A stretch of DNA of 64,000 nt from JACVRW01 sp963757815. Its GTDB lineage: Bacteria; Actinomycetota; Thermoleophilia; Solirubrobacterales; Thermoleophilaceae. Both the position numbers and the translations under genes were made by a program. Where the stretch lies: assembly GCA_963757815.1 (NCBI GenBank), contig CAVWSN010000035.1, forward strand, positions 62,001 to 126,000, written 5' to 3'. The notes below the pieces were generated by a model. That model was given only the letters and a program-made list of their open reading frames with translations. It searched no databases and was not told the DNA's origin. This document shows positions 37,844-46,943 of the stretch, in pieces (position 1 is the stretch's first letter; each line of letters starts with the position of its first letter).

Positions 37844-39390
37844 TCAGGATTGCAGGGCGGGCCGTCGGCGGGCGTTGATCAGGTTCGTCAGGCGGCTCCT
37901 GCCAAGTTCGACGACTCGCCTGCTGATCTGCGGAGCCAGCCACCACAGGGCGATCACGTAAACGGTCGACCCCGAGGCCGATCGTCGCCGCGACCCGCCC
38001 AATCATGCCGACGCCGATCGCGTCGAGCACCGAGCGTCCGAGCAGGCAGGCGGCAGCCATCACGAGTGATGCGGCGACGATGCCCACCAGACGTGCGGCC
38101 AGGGTTCTCGGCGAGAGCCGCATGTGCGAAAGGACGATGACGAACATCGGAATCTCGACCGCGATCAGCTGGCAGGCCACGAAGCAGGCGGCGACGCCCT
38201 CGATCCCCCAGTTGACGCCGATCACGACTCCAACCGGTGTCAGGCAGAGGGACGCGAGCTGAGTCCAGAGGGTCACCTCCGGGCGACCGACCGCATCCAT
38301 GTACACGCTGCCCCAGGACTGAAGGCCGCGGATGAGCACGTAGACGCACAGAATCTGCAAGACGCCGACCGAGACCTCCCAGTGCGACCCGAACAAGACC
38401 GGGATGAGATCAGGGCTGACGATCATGAGCCCAAGCAGGAGCGGCAGCAGCACGGCAGCGAGGTATCCGATGCTGTCGAGCCAGAGAGCGGACATGCGCT
38501 GGGGCTCGTCCCGGAGACGTGAGAAGGCCGAAAAGAGGACCTCTGAGGTAGGGATCACGATCAGGCGACATTGGCAGGATGACCATGCTCATCGCGAACG
38601 TCCAGGCTCCGAGGTCGGGGATGCCCGCGAGCCTTCCGATCAGCAGCGACAGGACGAGCAACTCGATCAATCGCGCCCAGCGACCGCCGGCGATTCGGAT
38701 CGCGAACGAACCCAGCTCACGGAACACCGAGCCCGAGAAGTTCAGGGTAGGACGCCACCCGGCTCGCCACCAGAGCGCGGCGACCAGGGCCGCCATGTAG
38801 GCGATCTGCTGCAAGGCCAGGGCCCAGGGCCCCGCCCCGCTGGCCGCTGCGATGACTGCGACGACGGCTCCCGTAAGGAGCGCAAGCCAGATGCGCAGTT
38901 CGATGCTGCGGAACCTCATCTCGCGCATGAACACGGCTTGACTCGTTGAACCCAGGGAATAGATCGCAAACGTGAGAGCGCCGGCGACGACCATCTCAGC
39001 GACCTTCGGCTCGTCCATGAACTGTGCGATCGGATTCGCGGCGGCCACGATGACGGCGAAGAGTCCGAACCCGAATCCGACCGACGCCCAGAAGGCCGTC
39101 GAGCGGACCGTTCGCGGCGCCGCCTTGGCCTGCACGAGCGACGACCCAAAGCCCATATCGGCCACGGTCGGAGCGAACGTCGCGAGCGCGAAGGCGATCG
39201 CCGCCGCACCGTAGTCGGCAGGAGTCAAGAAACGCGCAAGGATCGCAACCGTCAGAAGACGCGTGACCTGTATTGCGATCTGGCCGACCAGCTTCCACGA
39301 GATTCCGATGCCGACCAGCTGCTCCATGTGGGCAGGAGCGCCGGGCTTCGGCTCGGACGCGGCCTTCGAGGCGCCTGGAACGGCGGTCAC
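37844..39390 (-). CDS. Wzx-type polysaccharide flippase (MOP superfamily), frameshifted
   Basis: Moves lipid-linked repeat units across the membrane. The first part, from ATG 39390, has ILARFLTPADYGAAAIAFAL and MGFGSSLVQAKAAPRTVRST, the N-terminal signature of the polysaccharide transporter family. Helices such as AGALTFAIYSLGSTSQAVFM and ELLVLSLLIGRLAGIPDLGA follow. A frame switch near 38560 leads into IPTSEVLFSAFSRLRDEPQR and further helices (LAAVLLPLLLGLMIVSPDLI; TLAARLVGIVAASLVMAAAC). A second switch near 37970 gives the final NARRRPALQS and stop. Rebuilt length is about 510 residues with roughly 14 membrane helices, standard for Wzx. Confidence 0.85.
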
Positions 39391-39659
39391 GATCTGGGGG
39401 GTCGACGACGCTGACGAGTTCGTCCCATGCCCGACAGAACGAATCTGCTCGGGACTTCTTCCAAACTACGGCCCCCGGAGCCCGCATCGCGGAACCGTTC
39501 TTCCAACTCGCGTCGCGCCCGCTCGCGCCCCGTGCACACGTCGTGGAGCCCGGTGCGCTCTAACCCGTCAACTCATCGGATACAGCAGCCGATGGCGCGG
39601 GAACCGTCCGCGACATGGTCGTCGAGCGACCTCGCCACGTGCCGTCCCGGCCTGCGACG
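39391..39659. other. intergenic, no gene recognised
   Basis: 269 bases between two minus-strand genes (a GT2 upstream in position, the flippase downstream in transcription). No ribosome binding site plus frame combination looks coding. It may hold the promoter for the flippase-GT2-Wzy-Wzz series. Nothing else was recognised. Confidence 0.3.
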
Positions 39660-40641
39660 CTACAGCGGCGACGAGCCCTCGTACGCGACCTTGTGCGGTG
39701 ATGTCCCGTTGGCGTCTTCGTGGCGCTCGCCCCGCCGGAACGGGGCCTCAGACCTGCCGAGCAGCACGCTGAGCGCCAGCGCAGAAGCCGGCGCGCTGGA
39801 GGACCCAGTGGGGCCCCGGAAGCGCAGAGCCATGAGCCGCAGCAGATGGTGGACGACGAGGATCGCGTGATAGGCAGCGGCCCTGGTTCGGCTGAAGTGC
39901 TTCCGGGCGTACTGGAGCCGCGCATACGCCATTTGCGCCTCTCGCGGCGGGTGCACTCCCGCCTTGCCGGCGTGGTGAACGAACGTGATCTCCGGTTCCA
40001 GATTGGCCTTCCAGCCGGCGTCCTGAAGACGCTTGCAGAGGTCGGTCTCCTCGGAGAAGAGGAAGAATCGCTCGTCGAACCCGCCGACAGTTGAACGCCT
40101 CCCGCCGGACGGCGAGCACCGCTCCCATGGTCCAGTCGAACTGCCCATGCTGCGAGTAGCGCTCCGGGTCCAGGACGCGGTCGCCGAGCCGCTTGCCGCG
40201 CCCGGGCCACTTCTCGTTCGCAAACGCCTGGGCCAGCGCGCTTCGTACGGAGGGGAATCTGTACAGCGACGGGTATAGTCGGCGGTCACTCGTGACCTGG
40301 CGCACGGCAAGAAGACCCACGTCGGGCCGGTCGCGCAGTGCCTTCACGAGTGCCTCCAGCGTCCCCTCCACGAGCTCCGTGTCGGGGTTCAGGAACAGCA
40401 GGAAATCCGCCGCCGAGCCGCGGGCGCCCGCGTTGTTCGCCGCGGCGAACCCCCTGTTCTCCGTGTAGAGCAGGCGGCGATTAGGGCTCTCGGGCAGCGA
40501 GACGGGGGATCCGCCGTTCTCCACGATGGTTGCCCGATACGCGCATGCGCCGGTCGCGGCCTCGAGCGAGTTCAGGCACGGCTCAAGCCACCGCTCGTCG
40601 CAATGAGACACGATGACCACTTCCAAATCCACCATCCGCAT
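39660..40641 (-). CDS. family 2 glycosyltransferase, rhamnosyltransferase-like (one frameshift)
   Basis: Start at ATG 40641 (MRMVDLEVVIVSHCDERWLE) or the second ATG at 40635. GT-A motifs are ATIVENGGSP, ENRGFAAANNAGARGSAADF and LLFLNPDTELVEGTLEALV, the last with the DxD site. After a frame switch near 40090 the gene continues GGFDERFFLFSEETDLCKRL (the ED-containing acceptor segment) and ends KVAYEGSSPL at 39660. The FFLFSEETDLCKR motif is characteristic of the WcaA/RfbF-rhamnosyltransferase group. Total is about 325 residues. It probably adds a deoxyhexose to the repeat unit. Confidence 0.85.
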
Positions 40642-40966
40642 GAACGAGCGGCAGTAGCCGGGTCTTCCGCTCCGCGCTGACGCTCGCGCCGCTCGGGCCC
40701 GCCCGGCAGGACGAGTTTTCGTAGGAGTACGGGGAAAGAAAGGGCTGCCGGAACGTTCATTTCTGGAATGGCTGCAGTCACGACGGCTTCCACACGATCC
40801 AGACGTCCTACGACAGCCGTCGTGGTCTGCTCGTCTTTCACTGGATTTGCGAGCAATGCGGCGCGCAGCTAAGCGAGGCAAGGCGGGAGCGGTACCGGCC
40901 CTCTTTCGACCGGCGTGGCAACGAGTCCGCCCTGGTCCATCGAACCGTTCCCGGCTGACGGGGCGG
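40642..40966. other. 325-base intergenic region with long inverted repeat
   Basis: No gene recognised. It separates the minus-strand metallo-hydrolase stop from the GT2 start, so it contains the GT2 promoter region and the end of the hydrolase transcript. It holds the 10-bp inverted repeat listed separately. Composition is mixed, with no codon periodicity. Confidence 0.4.
40779..40824. promoter_or_regulatory. 10-bp inverted repeat CACGACGGCT/AGCCGTCGTG
   Basis: Perfect 10-bp arms at 40779-40788 and 40815-40824 with a 26-base spacer, about 140 bases upstream of the GT2 start on the minus strand. It could be a regulator site for the polysaccharide genes or a transcript-end hairpin for the hydrolase. 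Neither is shown. Confidence 0.4.
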
Positions 40967-41960
40967 CTAGGCCCGCTCGAAGACGCTCACTCCTTCCCGG
41001 TCGACTTCTCGCACGCGCCGCTCGTTCCTCAGCAGGTCGACGTGGCCCAGCACCTCGGAGAGCGTCAGGTAGGCCTGAGTGACGGCGATGTTGCCCCATA
41101 GCGCCTGAGCGACTGGTAAGCGCTGCGCGGCCGCTCCTGGATCAGCCGCAGGATCTTGTCTGCGCGACGGCGGTGGAGAACAAAGCGCTGATCGATCAAC
41201 TGGCGGTGGTCGGTGATCGGGTCGCCGTGGCCGGGGAGAACCAGGTCAACGTCCATCTCGCGGGTTGCGGCGAGAGACTCGAGGTATTGGATAAGCGCCT
41301 GGGGGCGCCCGGAGGAGCCGTCTCGCGGCCGCGTAATAAGGGGGTTGGACGAGATGTGCCCCAACAGGTGGTCAGCGGCGATGAGGATCCGCCTGTCGCG
41401 ATCGTGGAAGACAGTGTCCGTGGGAGAGTGTCCGGGGCGGTGATGGACGTGCAGCGCGCGGTCACGTAGGGCGACGACCTCGCCTCGCGTAGCGGTCGCG
41501 TGACCTCGGCCCGGGCGCCCCAGGCGCGGAAGGCCTGAGATACCGACTGCAGCGCCGCCACCACGTCCGCTGGGATCCCGTGACGCAGCATGATCTCGCG
41601 CGCGAAGTCGTCGTCGGCCTGGGCTTCGGTCGAGAAGTTCTCGACGAATGGGACGGCTGCATCGATCGCCGCGACCGCTGCGCCGGAGCGCGCCGCCACG
41701 AGCGAGACGAGCCCGAGGTGGTCGATGTGCTGGTGCGTCAGCAGCACCAGCTCGATGTCCTCGAGTGCGTGGCCGAGTTCCGCGATCCCGCGCTGCAGCT
41801 CGTCGAAGGATGTGCCGGAGTTCGGCCCGGCATCGACCAGCGTGAGCGGTTCGTCCTCGATCAGGTAGACGTTTACGCGGCCGACGGCGAACGGCGTCGG
41901 AATGGCGAGTCGATGGATCCCGGCGTCGCTCGCGGGTGCGAAGGGATCATCATCGATCAC
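40967..41960 (-). CDS. metallo-beta-lactamase-fold hydrolase (one or two frameshifts)
   Basis: Predicted zinc hydrolase related to glyoxalase II and similar MBL proteins. The start is ATG 41960. VNVYLIEDEPLTLVDAGPNS precedes the metal motif LLTHQHIDHLGLV (HxHxDH). The downstream ligands are in a second frame: the His in HHRPGHSPTDTVFHD, the Asp in LIAADHLLGHISSNPLI and the final His in LVLPGHGDPITDHRQLI. The C-terminus is a winged-helix-like tail (YLTLSEVLGHVDLLRNERRV) ending at 40967. Frame switches occur near 41480 and 41110. Length is about 330 residues, like MBL hydrolases with a C-terminal HTH extension. No link to the polysaccharide cluster is evident. Confidence 0.85.
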
Positions 41961-42019
41961 TGGCGGGGACCCTAGCGGGGCCCCGGAGATCCCTACTGCC
42001 GGCGCTGGCTGCGGCGACG

Positions 42020-43117
42020 TTAAGTCGTGCGTTCGGCAGGTGGAGGATCGTCAGCGTGAGCCTCAGCCGGTGGCGGATCGTCAGCGCGAGCCTCAGCCGG
42101 TGGCGGTTCGGTCAGCACGAGCTCCCACTCGAGCGAGGCCTCTCCCTCTGGCTGATCAGACCCGTTCGTCGCCGAGTCAAGTGCCTGTGGCCCCGGTGCC
42201 GGGGGCGCGATCAGCGGTCGGAGCAAGCTGGCCACGCTCACGGCGACTGCAGCCGTTCCGAGGCGGTCGAGCGCCTCGCCGGCGCGCGCCCGGACCTCGT
42301 ACTCCGTATCTCGGGTGGCGGCCAGAAGGGGTTCCGCCGCAGCCGGGTCCCGCAATTCGCCGAGAGCTGCGCAGCTCTCGCTCCGAACGCGGGGATCGGG
42401 GTGTCCGAGGGCCGCCACGAGCGGCCCGAACGCTCTCGTGTCCTTCATTCTGCCGAGCAGAGTGGCCGCGCGGTAGGACGCGGCCCCGTTCTCGAGCTCG
42501 CCGACCAGCACGTCGAGGCTCGCCGGTGCAAGCTCTTCCAGCAGCTCCTCAGCCCGGAACGCGACCGCAGACCGCTCGTGCCCGAGGCCCGCAACCGCCA
42601 GTTCGATCACGGCCTTCTCTGACTCCGGAGTTCCCTCTTCGTCGATGAGAGTGGCTACCAGGTCCGTGTCGGTCTTGCCCAGCGCAAGCTCGTCGTCGCG
42701 ATTCATTAGAGCTGCCGCCAGCGTGGCGCTGCTGCCCGGCTCGCGAAGCGCTACCAGTGCGCGTACGGCCATCGACCGTGCCCGGCCCTCGTGTGTGGGC
42801 AGTCTCGTCACCGCGATCGTCAGCGGGCCGGACTCGCCGAGCCGGTAGAGCGTCATCACCGCGGCGCATCTCACACGATCGACCTGATCGGTCAATGCCT
42901 CGGTCAGCAGGCTGACGATGACTTCCCGGTCCCCATTCTGGGACGCGTCAGCGAGCGCCAGGACGGCCTCCTCGCGGATTGGCGCTCCAGCGTCCACCGG
43001 GACGCCGTCGCCATCGGGGAAGACATCGCAGTACTGCGCAGCCTCGACCAAGCCGTCAACCTTGCCGGCTTTGGCCAGTGACTTCACGTTCGGCTTCCGC
43101 CTTCGGAAGATGCCCAT
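42020..43117 (-). CDS. HEAT-repeat protein with Pro/Ala-rich repetitive tail
   Basis: An intact protein of 365 residues. ATG 43117 (MGIFRRRKPNVKSLAKAGKV) is preferred over an in-frame start 90 bases upstream. It consists of repeated pairs of helices of the PBS-lyase/HEAT type: PIREEAVLALADASQNGDRE, QVDRVRCAAVMTLYRLGES, ARSMAVRALVALREPGSS, DPRVRSESCAALGELRDPAA and EYEVRARAGEALDRLGTAA. Such scaffolds mediate protein-protein contacts. The C-terminus carries three copies of a PPPAEA(R/H)ADD repeat. No signal peptide. It is divergent from the Pro-rich membrane protein next door. Confidence 0.85.
   Translation of the reverse strand: MGIFRRRKPNVKSLAKAGKVDGLVEAAQYCDVFPDGDGVPVDAGAPIREEAVLALADASQNGDREVIVSLLTEALTDQVDRVRCAAVMTLYRLGESGPLTIAVTRLPTHEGRARSMAVRALVALREPGSSATLAAALMNRDDELALGKTDTDLVATLIDEEGTPESEKAVIELAVAGLGHERSAVAFRAEELLEELAPASLDVLVGELENGAASYRAATLLGRMKDTRAFGPLVAALGHPDPRVRSESCAALGELRDPAAAEPLLAATRDTEYEVRARAGEALDRLGTAAVAVSVASLLRPLIAPPAPGPQALDSATNGSDQPEGEASLEWELVLTEPPPAEARADDPPPAEAHADDPPPAERTT
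42036..42112 (-). repeat. 30-bp tandem repeat in the 3' end of the HEAT gene
   Basis: About two and a half copies of a 30-base unit (core GGTGGCGGATCGTCAGCG on the plus strand) with one or two substitutions. They encode the PPPAEARADD / PPPAEAHADD / PPPAE series. The unit is a multiple of three, so copy number can change without breaking the frame. Confidence 0.75.
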
Positions 43118-43414
43118 CAAGTCTTTATCGGTCGGAAGTCTGCATTCCTTACTCCTACAAATGAACGGAACGCGCAACGCATCGCTTGCGCGCCGCCGCT
43201 GTGCCAAAGCGCAGCCGGATTCGTCACGTCGGCTCGTGGTGTTAACCCGTGCACAAGCTGGGCCGCCACTCGTCCGTTCTTCATACGGACGTGGTCCACG
43301 GGTTCTTCCAGAGCACTGGTCATCGTCTGGCCGGTTGCACTCCCAGTGGCGGGAGCAGAGCCGGTCAACACTTCAAGACGGTCGCCTACTACTGCACACC
43401 TAGGGGGCGCTGAC
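43118..43414. promoter_or_regulatory. divergent intergenic region
   Basis: About 297 bases between the HEAT-repeat gene (minus) and the Pro-rich membrane protein (plus). It is lower in GC than its neighbours, with no coding pattern. Promoters for both genes are expected here. A ribosome binding site, AGGGGGCG, precedes the plus-strand ATG. Confidence 0.35.
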
Positions 43415-43861
43415 ATGCCCAGCCCATCGATCCGAGCGTGGTTTTTGGCCGGTGCGACCGCGTGCGTGCTTGCACTCGTTGGGGTTTTCGCCCTTACGCG
43501 CTCGGGTAGCGAGCCAGGCCGCCGTGTGGTCGGTCCCGTCGGAATCCAACCCGCGGCGCACGTCGAGACGACCGACGTCCCGGGCCTCGGTCGAGCTCAC
43601 GACCTGCCTGAGCTCGGCCGCGAACCTCCGGTACGTGTTGTCGTTAGACCGCGGCCGCGGAAGCCGGTCCCGCCGGCCGAACCTCCGGCAACTGTCGACC
43701 CGACGCCTCCCGTGCCGTCCGTCCCAGTACCGGCCCCACCGCCACCGCCGCCACCGCCGACGCCTCCCGCACCGAGCCAGCCGGTCGCCGAACCTTCACC
43801 GCCCCCTCCCGCAACTCCCGCACCAGACCCGCCCCCGACGTTCTTCGACGACTCGGGATGA
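43415..43861 (+). CDS. small membrane-anchored Pro-rich protein
   Basis: A protein of 148 residues, start ATG 43415 after AGGGGGCG. One membrane segment (AWFLAGATACVLALVGVFAL) lies at residues 8-27. The rest is a low-complexity exported tail dominated by proline (PPVPSVPVPAPPPPPPPPTP and more) with a few acidic residues at the end. No catalytic domain. It may act as a cell-wall-spanning spacer. The stop overlaps the start of the region encoding the kinase-like domain, which raises the possibility that an indel hides a single longer protein. Confidence 0.65.
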   Translation: MPSPSIRAWFLAGATACVLALVGVFALTRSGSEPGRRVVGPVGIQPAAHVETTDVPGLGRAHDLPELGREPPVRVVVRPRPRKPVPPAEPPATVDPTPPVPSVPVPAPPPPPPPPTPPAPSQPVAEPSPPPPATPAPDPPPTFFDDSG

Positions 43862-44669
43862 GGGTCTCCGAACGATCGCAGACAAGAGGCTCATTCTGGC
43901 GGCCGAGACTCGGACGTCGATCAGTCACCCTCATCTGATTCCGGCACGCGTCGTCCGAGACGACCGCGGGCGCGTGCGGATTCTGCTGCAGCGCCAACCG
44001 GTGCCGACACTCAGCGAGGTTCTCGCGTCGGGTCCCGCTCGATGTCCGGACCTCCCTCCGGCTTCTCTTTGGCGTCGCGACCGCGGTGGACGCCCTCAGC
44101 AAAGCCGGTCTCGTAGCCCGCGACCTGACAGCCGGACCGCATCCTTGTCTGTCCGCGCCGGGGAGGGATCCTCGCCGATCCGGGCATCCCCCTCGAGCTT
44201 CTGCCCCGCGACTCCGGCCCGGACGATCCCGATTCGCCGTTTCGCTCGCCGGAGGAGCAGGCCGGCTTGCCGATCGACGGGCGGAGCAACGTCTACTCCC
44301 TGGCCGCGGTGTTCCTGGCCACGATGACCGCGCCCGACGGGAGAGCGCCTCGCCCTGCCGGCGCCGGCCAAGGCTGTGGTTGGGCGAGCGATGGCGATCG
44401 AGCCGGAGCGGCGCTATGCCAGCCCTCCCGAATTCATCGTCACCCTGGCTTCCGCGTTCGGCTTCCCGCAGCGAGCCGGCAACGGCGGGAAGCGATCTCG
44501 GCGGCGACGCCGAAGGGCGAGGCTGCACGCCGTGACCGAGCGTCCGAGCGTCCCCGAGCCCCCAGCCGAGTGCGCAGACCGTCGCGTCGCCGCGGCGGGT
44601 AACGCGGCGCCAGAGCCCGCCCGGGCCGAGTCCGGGTCCCACGAGACCCGACCGCGACGGCTCTCCTGA
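43862..44669 (+). CDS. protein-kinase-like domain, probably inactive (frameshifted, start unclear)
   Basis: Frames joined across 43860-44669 read ADKRLILAAETRTSISHPHL, ARVVRDDRGRVRILLQRQPV, AVDALSKAGLVARDLT, ILADPGIPLELL, FRSPEEQAGLPIDGRSNVYS and LAAVFLATMTAP. This is the order of a bacterial Ser/Thr kinase C-lobe. The HRDLKPxN loop is ARDLT-PDRI, the DFG is DPG, and no glycine loop or VAIK lysine is visible before it, so it looks like a pseudokinase. The APE-like SPEE and the DxWS-equivalent DGRSNVYSL are kept. The tail after residue 200 is Arg/Ala-rich. The exact start is unknown; it may be fused to the Pro-rich gene before it or to the membrane gene after it. Confidence 0.5.
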
Positions 44670-44693
44670 TCAGAACGGGTCTCGGGCCTGCCC

Positions 44694-45978
44694 GTGGACC
44701 AAGCCGTGCCGCCTCCGAGCCGAGCCAAGGCGCGCACCGGCAAGACGGCCGCGGTCCGAGACCGGCCCGTCACACCCGAGTCCCGGCCACGGTCAGGTCT
44801 CGCCCCGAACGGAGCGAGGCTCTGCCGGAGGAGGGACCCGACCCTTCCGGCCTCGCTTGCGGCTACCCACCGCGCCTCGCCTGTCCGCGCCCACCCTGCC
44901 TCGGCTGCGAGCACCGTCTTTGCCTCGGCTGTCCGTGCCTGTCCTTGCCTCGGCTGCGAGCACCGTCTCTGCCCCGGCTGCGAGCCCCGTCAGCTGCCCA
45001 GGTTGCGCGCGACGGCTGATGCCTCGCTGTCAGCGCGCCCACTCTTCCTCGATTGCGTGCGCCCGCCTTGCGCGCTTGCAGGCACCCGCCGCCTCGGCGC
45101 CGCGGCGATCCCCTTCGCACTCGCGGTGGTCGGCTTCTTCATAGCCGCCATGCTGCTCGGCAGGAATGCAAAGGATGAGCCACAGCCGGCGCTGATCGAA
45201 CGCTCCTCCTTCACCGTCCAGCTCCCGGCAGGGTGGGGAGAGACGAAGGTGGTCCAGGCGGGCGGGATCGAGCTGTCCGCTCCGGTCGCCGCCGCGCCGC
45301 TCGGCGAGGGCGGCGCGGGGCTGGTGGTTGCCCGGGTGCCGGACATCGTGACGCTCGACCGGCGCTTCCGAGGCGAGCTCGGCAGCCCAGGGCAGGCGCA
45401 CCGAGGTCCGGCTCGGTCGCCTCGAGGCTTGGCGCTACGCCGGCCTGCGCGCAAAGCGGGGCGTCGTCGCCACCGCGCTACCTGGCGCCGACGACCGGGG
45501 ATCCGCTGCTCTTCATCTGCCACGCCCCGCGCTCTGACGCCCGCGCGAGGCTGGCGGAGTGCGAGGACATCGCGTCCAGGGTCGCCCTGCGGGGTGAACG
45601 GCCGGCGTCGCTCGCTGCCGTGACCCGCCACGGGGAGCAACTCGTGTCGGTGATGGCGAGCCTGCGTCGCGAGCGGCTTCGCGAGCGCCGCCGGCTGGCC
45701 GGGGTCGAGCTCGCCGCGGACCAGGCGCGAGGCCGCCCGTGAGCTCGAGCGCACCTACAAGGAGGCCGCGGCCCGCCTGGCGCAGGGTGAGCCGCCCGCC
45801 GGTACCACCGACCTCGACGACCTCGTGGGATCCCTTCAACTCACCGCGAGCGCATACGGCCGGCTGGCGGACGCCGCCGCCGACGCCGACGAGGCCGGCT
45901 ACCGCGCGGCGAGCGAGGCAGTTCTCGAGGGTGAGGAAGCGGTCCGGCGTGATGCGGCCGATCCCGAGGCCGCCTGAC
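44694..45978 (+). CDS. single-pass membrane protein with repetitive N-terminal linker (frameshifted)
   Basis: The first part is a low-complexity linker containing near-tandem copies of a unit read as LPRLRAPS / CLGCEHRLC in alternative frames (about 44870-45000). Then come a clear membrane helix (AAAIPFALAVVGFFIAAMLL) and an extracytoplasmic region: ERSSFTVQLPAGWGETKV, GGAGLVVARVPDIVTLDRRF, DPLLFICHAPRSDARARLAE and VMASLRRERLRERRRLAG. A final helical tail reads ASAYGRLADAAADADEAGYR. Frames switch near 45400, 45480 and 45735. The FTVQLPAGW segment resembles secreted domains attached to kinases. It may be the C-terminal part of the preceding kinase-like protein. No enzymatic motif was recognised. 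Confidence 0.5.
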
Positions 45979-46002
45979 CGGCGGCACTCCGTGACCTAGC
46001 CG

Positions 46003-46862
46003 TCAGGGGATCGCCGCGGCGCCGCCGCGCTGCCGCGAGCAGCGGTCTAAGAGCGACGGCCCAGCACCGGCCAGCGCCGCCATGAGGACGAGTGCGGCGA
46101 TCATCGAGCTGCCCGCTCTTTCTGCGTCCAGAGCCAGAGGGGTGCTGAACCCGCTGGGCCGCTCGCGCTCCCGCGGCGCGCCTCTGGACGAGCGTTCCTT
46201 CAGCCCGCTGATCGCCTCCTGCTGCGGGCCGGAATCGGCCGGGGCCGCACGGAGCGCGCGTCCGATCGAGCCCGGACCGGATGCGAGCGTAGCCGGGCGG
46301 CGCCGAAGCACCTCCGGCGCCATCCACCTGTCCTGAAGTTGGTGCCGAGGACTCCCTTGCCGCCGCGCAGCCTTGCCGCCGCCCGTGCGGAGTGCCGGGC
46401 TGGGCCGGGCGGCGTGCCTGGCGGGCCGAGACGGGCGGCGGTTTCGGAGGGCTCTTGGCCAGGCACTTCCGCTCCTGTTGCCCTACCCGACGCCCCGGGC
46501 GCCACCGTGCCACTCGCCCCGGTCACCGAACGGTAGAGATCCACCGAGGGCGCGCGGAGGACGGGCGCCGCCGGGACGCGAGGCGTCGGAACGCTCGGCG
46601 GCGGAACCTCGGGAATGGACCCCGGGAATGTCGGCGCCGGGACGCTCGGCGCCGGAGCGGGCGAACCGGGACGGACGGCGCCGGGGCCGGCACGGCCGGC
46701 AGGGACCGAGCGGGGGCCTGCGACGGCGCAACCGGCGGCAGCGGTGCGGGGACTGGCGGCACCGGCGGCAGGCCGACGCCCGGCGCTCTGCTGCGCGGAC
46801 GACGCGGCCGGTACTGCGGCCGCCAGCACGAAAGCAACGGCAACGGTCGACGCACCCTGCAT
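46003..46862 (-). CDS. secreted Pro/Ala-rich protein with C-terminal membrane anchor (frameshifted)
   Basis: ATG 46862 has GGGAGG nine bases upstream and opens a signal peptide (STVAVAFVLAAAVPAASSAQ). The mature part is a repetitive Pro/Val/Ser region (APSVPAPTFPG; EVPPPSVPTPRVPAAPV), then a charged segment (GLKERSSRGAPRERERPSGF). The C-terminus is a membrane helix (SSMIAALVLMAALAGAGPSL) with a short basic tail. The order of signal peptide, low-complexity stalk, helix and basic tail is that of a surface protein anchored at its C-terminus. A frame switch lies near 46320. No enzymatic domain. It is convergent with the membrane protein before it. Confidence 0.6.
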
Positions 46863-46943
46863 GCGGACCAACCTCCCGAGTTAGGTGGGTGACCTTACCC
46901 GGACCGCAACGCGCTTGCGCCGGTCAACCGTCACGATCTCCAC

